NCBI GenBank assembly: GCA_031548435.1 | Contig: JAVBRA010000013.1 | Coordinates: forward strand, 1-48,300 | From: JAVBRA01 sp031548435 | GTDB taxonomy: Bacteria > Bacteroidota > Bacteroidia > Bacteroidales > Rikenellaceae | Direction: 5' to 3' | DNA: 48,300 nt | Shown: positions 46,546-48,300 of the stretch, piece by piece | Numbering within the stretch: position 1 is the stretch's first letter | How the letters are laid out: each line of letters starts with the position of its first letter | Made by a program: the position numbers and the translations under genes | The notes under the pieces: generated by a model | Seen by the model: only the letters and a program-made list of their open reading frames with translations | The model's database searches: none | What the model was told of the DNA's origin: nothing

Positions 46546-48300
46546 ATGAACGTACCTTGTCTTTTTTGGCTGATCCCTGCGGCTTCGCTGGTGGCCCTGT
46601 TTTTTGCCTGGTATTTCTTCCGCCAGATGTTCCGTGCTCCGGAGGGTACGCCCCGCATGATCGAAATCGCCGGCCATGTCCGTCAGGGAGCGATGGCTTA
46701 CCTCAAACAGCAATATAAAGTGGTCGGGATCGTTTTCCTGGTCCTGGCCCTCTTCTTTGCTTTCCTGGCTTACGGGCTGGGCGTGCAAAATCCCTGGGTG
46801 CCCTTTGCCTTCCTCACCGGGGGTCTGTTCTCGGGCCTGGCCGGCTACATCGGCATGCGCACGGCCACCTATGCTTCGGCCCGCACGGCCAACGCCGCCC
46901 GGGGTTCCCTCAACGCCGGCCTGCGGGTGGCGTTCCGCAGCGGCGCCGTGATGGGTCTGGTGGTCGTGGGCCTGGGGTTGCTCGATATCTCGATCTGGTT
47001 TATGGTGCTCAACTACTTTATTGACGGGGTTACCGAAGCGCAGAAACTGGTGATCATCACGACCACGATGCTTACCTTCGGGATGGGGGCCTCGACGCAG
47101 GCGCTCTTTGCCCGTGTGGGGGGCGGCATCTACACCAAGGCAGCCGACGTGGGCGCCGACCTGGTGGGGAAAGTCGAGGCCGGCATTCCCGAAGACGACC
47201 CCCGCAATCCCGCCACCATCGCCGACAACGTGGGCGACAATGTGGGCGACGTGGCCGGTATGGGCGCCGACCTCTATGAAAGCTACTGCGGTTCGATCCT
47301 GGCGACCTCCGCCCTGGGTGCCGCCGCCTTTGCCGGAGGGATGCAGCTGAAGGCCGTGCTGGCCCCCATGCTGATCGCCGCCGTGGGCATCCTTCTCTCG
47401 GTGCTGGGGATCTTCCTGGTGCGCACCAGGGAAGGGGCTTCGATGAAACAACTGCTCCGTTCGCTGGGTCTGGGGGTCAATATCAGCTCGGTGTTGATCG
47501 CGATGCTCACGTTCGGTATCCTTTACGTTTTGCAGATCGACAATTGGGTGGGCCTCTCTTTCTCGGTGATCACGGGCCTTTTGGCGGGGATCATTATCGG
47601 TCAGTCCACCGAATATTACACCTCCCACTCCTATAAACCCACGAAATGCATCGCCGGCAGCGCCGAAACCGGTCCCGCCACGGTGATCATTTCCGGGATC
47701 GGGATGGGGTTGATCTCAACGGCGATTCCCGTGCTGACCGTGGCGCTCGCCATTGTCCTGGCCTACCTCTGCGCCACGGGTTTCGACCTGACGAACATGC
47801 TCAGCGCCGAGAACCTCTCCCGGGGCCTTTACGGGATCGGGATCGCCGCCGTGGGGATGCTCTCCACGCTGGGGATCACCCTGGCTACGGACGCCTATGG
47901 TCCCATCGCCGACAACGCCGGGGGCAACGCCGAAATGAGCGGCCTGGAACCCGAAGTGCGCAAACGCACCGACGCCCTCGATGCCCTGGGTAACACCACC
48001 GCTGCTACAGGCAAGGGCTTCGCCATCGGCTCGGCCGCCCTGACCGCCCTGGCCTTGTTGGCTTCCTACATCGAGGAGGTGAAGATCGGCCTCGAGCATG
48101 TCGGGCAAAAGGCCCTGACGCTCTCCAACGGGATGTCGAAAGCCGTTTCGGAAATGACGATCCCCGATTTTATGGATTACTACCAGATCACCCTGATGAA
48201 TCCCAAGGTGCTGATCGGGGTGTTTATCGGCTCGATGATGGCCTTTATGTTTTGCGGGCTGACGATGAACGCTGTGGGCCGCGCTGCCCAGAGTATGGTC
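46546..48300 (+). CDS. hppA: Membrane-bound cation-pumping pyrophosphatase, K+-dependent type (3' truncated by window)
   Basis: 585 codons from ATG 46546 (MNVPCLFWLIPAASL) to the window edge, with no stop. The family is about 670-770 residues, so the last helices are missing. RQGAMAYLKQQYKVVG, GGGIYTKAADVGADLVGKVE, the catalytic DNVGDNVGDVAGMGADLYESY, and DAYGPIADNAGGNAEM are all present. Pyrophosphate hydrolysis is coupled to H+ or Na+ export. In GNTTAATGKGFAIGSAAL (about 481-498) the residue after GNTTA is Ala where K+-independent pumps have Lys (GNTTKAT), so this is the K+-dependent type. Whether it pumps H+, Na+ or both cannot be settled without the remaining sequence and an alignment. 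Confidence 0.94.
   Translation, partial: MNVPCLFWLIPAASLVALFFAWYFFRQMFRAPEGTPRMIEIAGHVRQGAMAYLKQQYKVVGIVFLVLALFFAFLAYGLGVQNPWVPFAFLTGGLFSGLAGYIGMRTATYASARTANAARGSLNAGLRVAFRSGAVMGLVVVGLGLLDISIWFMVLNYFIDGVTEAQKLVIITTTMLTFGMGASTQALFARVGGGIYTKAADVGADLVGKVEAGIPEDDPRNPATIADNVGDNVGDVAGMGADLYESYCGSILATSALGAAAFAGGMQLKAVLAPMLIAAVGILLSVLGIFLVRTREGASMKQLLRSLGLGVNISSVLIAMLTFGILYVLQIDNWVGLSFSVITGLLAGIIIGQSTEYYTSHSYKPTKCIAGSAETGPATVIISGIGMGLISTAIPVLTVALAIVLAYLCATGFDLTNMLSAENLSRGLYGIGIAAVGMLSTLGITLATDAYGPIADNAGGNAEMSGLEPEVRKRTDALDALGNTTAATGKGFAIGSAALTALALLASYIEEVKIGLEHVGQKALTLSNGMSKAVSEMTIPDFMDYYQITLMNPKVLIGVFIGSMMAFMFCGLTMNAVGRAAQSMV

Overview
The window is chromosomal DNA from a Bacteroidota (Bacteroidales) bacterium. 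The clearest signs are many -7 boxes of the form TAnnTTTG (the Bacteroidota sigma factor consensus), few Shine-Dalgarno sequences, a peptide with a Bacteroidales-type double-glycine leader, a long NagB-PIG-L fusion protein, and secreted DUF1080 proteins. The GC-rich coding style and the membrane pyrophosphatase would fit a Rikenellaceae/Alistipes-like member. That family-level guess rests on gene content only.

Layout. Positions 1-177 are the end of a clostripain-family protease. Positions 178-5384 form an AT-richer accessory island next to tRNA-Ser(GCT). Its left part is a decayed element in which a tyrosine recombinase has been deleted into a DinD/BRO-type gene. Its right part is a compact element of about 3.5 kb bounded by a 12-bp copy of the tRNA 3' end. 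That element carries an intact tyrosine recombinase, a double-glycine-leader peptide with six cysteines, and a TlpA-like thioredoxin. Positions 5474-13710 hold housekeeping genes: an OmpH-like lipoprotein, an RluA pseudouridine synthase, tyrS, two tandem GYF membrane proteins, tRNA-Phe, ung, a THUMP-like methyltransferase and a YihY protein. Positions 13763-15565 hold a DUF2520 protein, a KdsC-like phosphatase and an EamA protein.

Positions 15604-17274 carry a stand-alone trpB preceded by what looks like a complete tryptophan attenuator: a 20-codon leader peptide with three consecutive Trp codons, a 15-bp terminator, and a 9-bp antiterminator whose upstream arm overlaps the leader stop codon. 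Positions 17573-26579 hold a broken FISUMP-like fragment and a minus-strand block: NagB-like/PIG-L, ddl, dapA, a receiver-PEP-synthase hybrid and gmd. A large folded intergenic element lies at 26681-26897. It is followed by a PhnB-like protein with a cysteine-rich tail, an NrnA-type phosphoesterase and class I fumarase. Positions 30937-35612 encode a Tat-exported Gfo/Idh/MocA oxidoreductase and a HEAT-DUF1080-DUF1080 protein, which suggests 3-keto-glycoside metabolism.

Positions 35716-37576 hold a secreted YD-repeat-like protein and a deoxyhypusine-synthase-like enzyme. Positions 37787-44921 are an apparent operon of rsmE and five Hyf/Ehr-type membrane complex genes. Its large subunit lacks the NiFe-binding cysteines, and no NuoB-like or ferredoxin-like subunit is encoded alongside. 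The window ends with panB, a SpoU methyltransferase, and the first 585 codons of a K+-dependent-type membrane pyrophosphatase.

The observations most worth a second look are the trpB leader/attenuator, the mobile peptide-thioredoxin element at tRNA-Ser, the hydrogenase-related complex without metal ligands, and the structured intergenic element.
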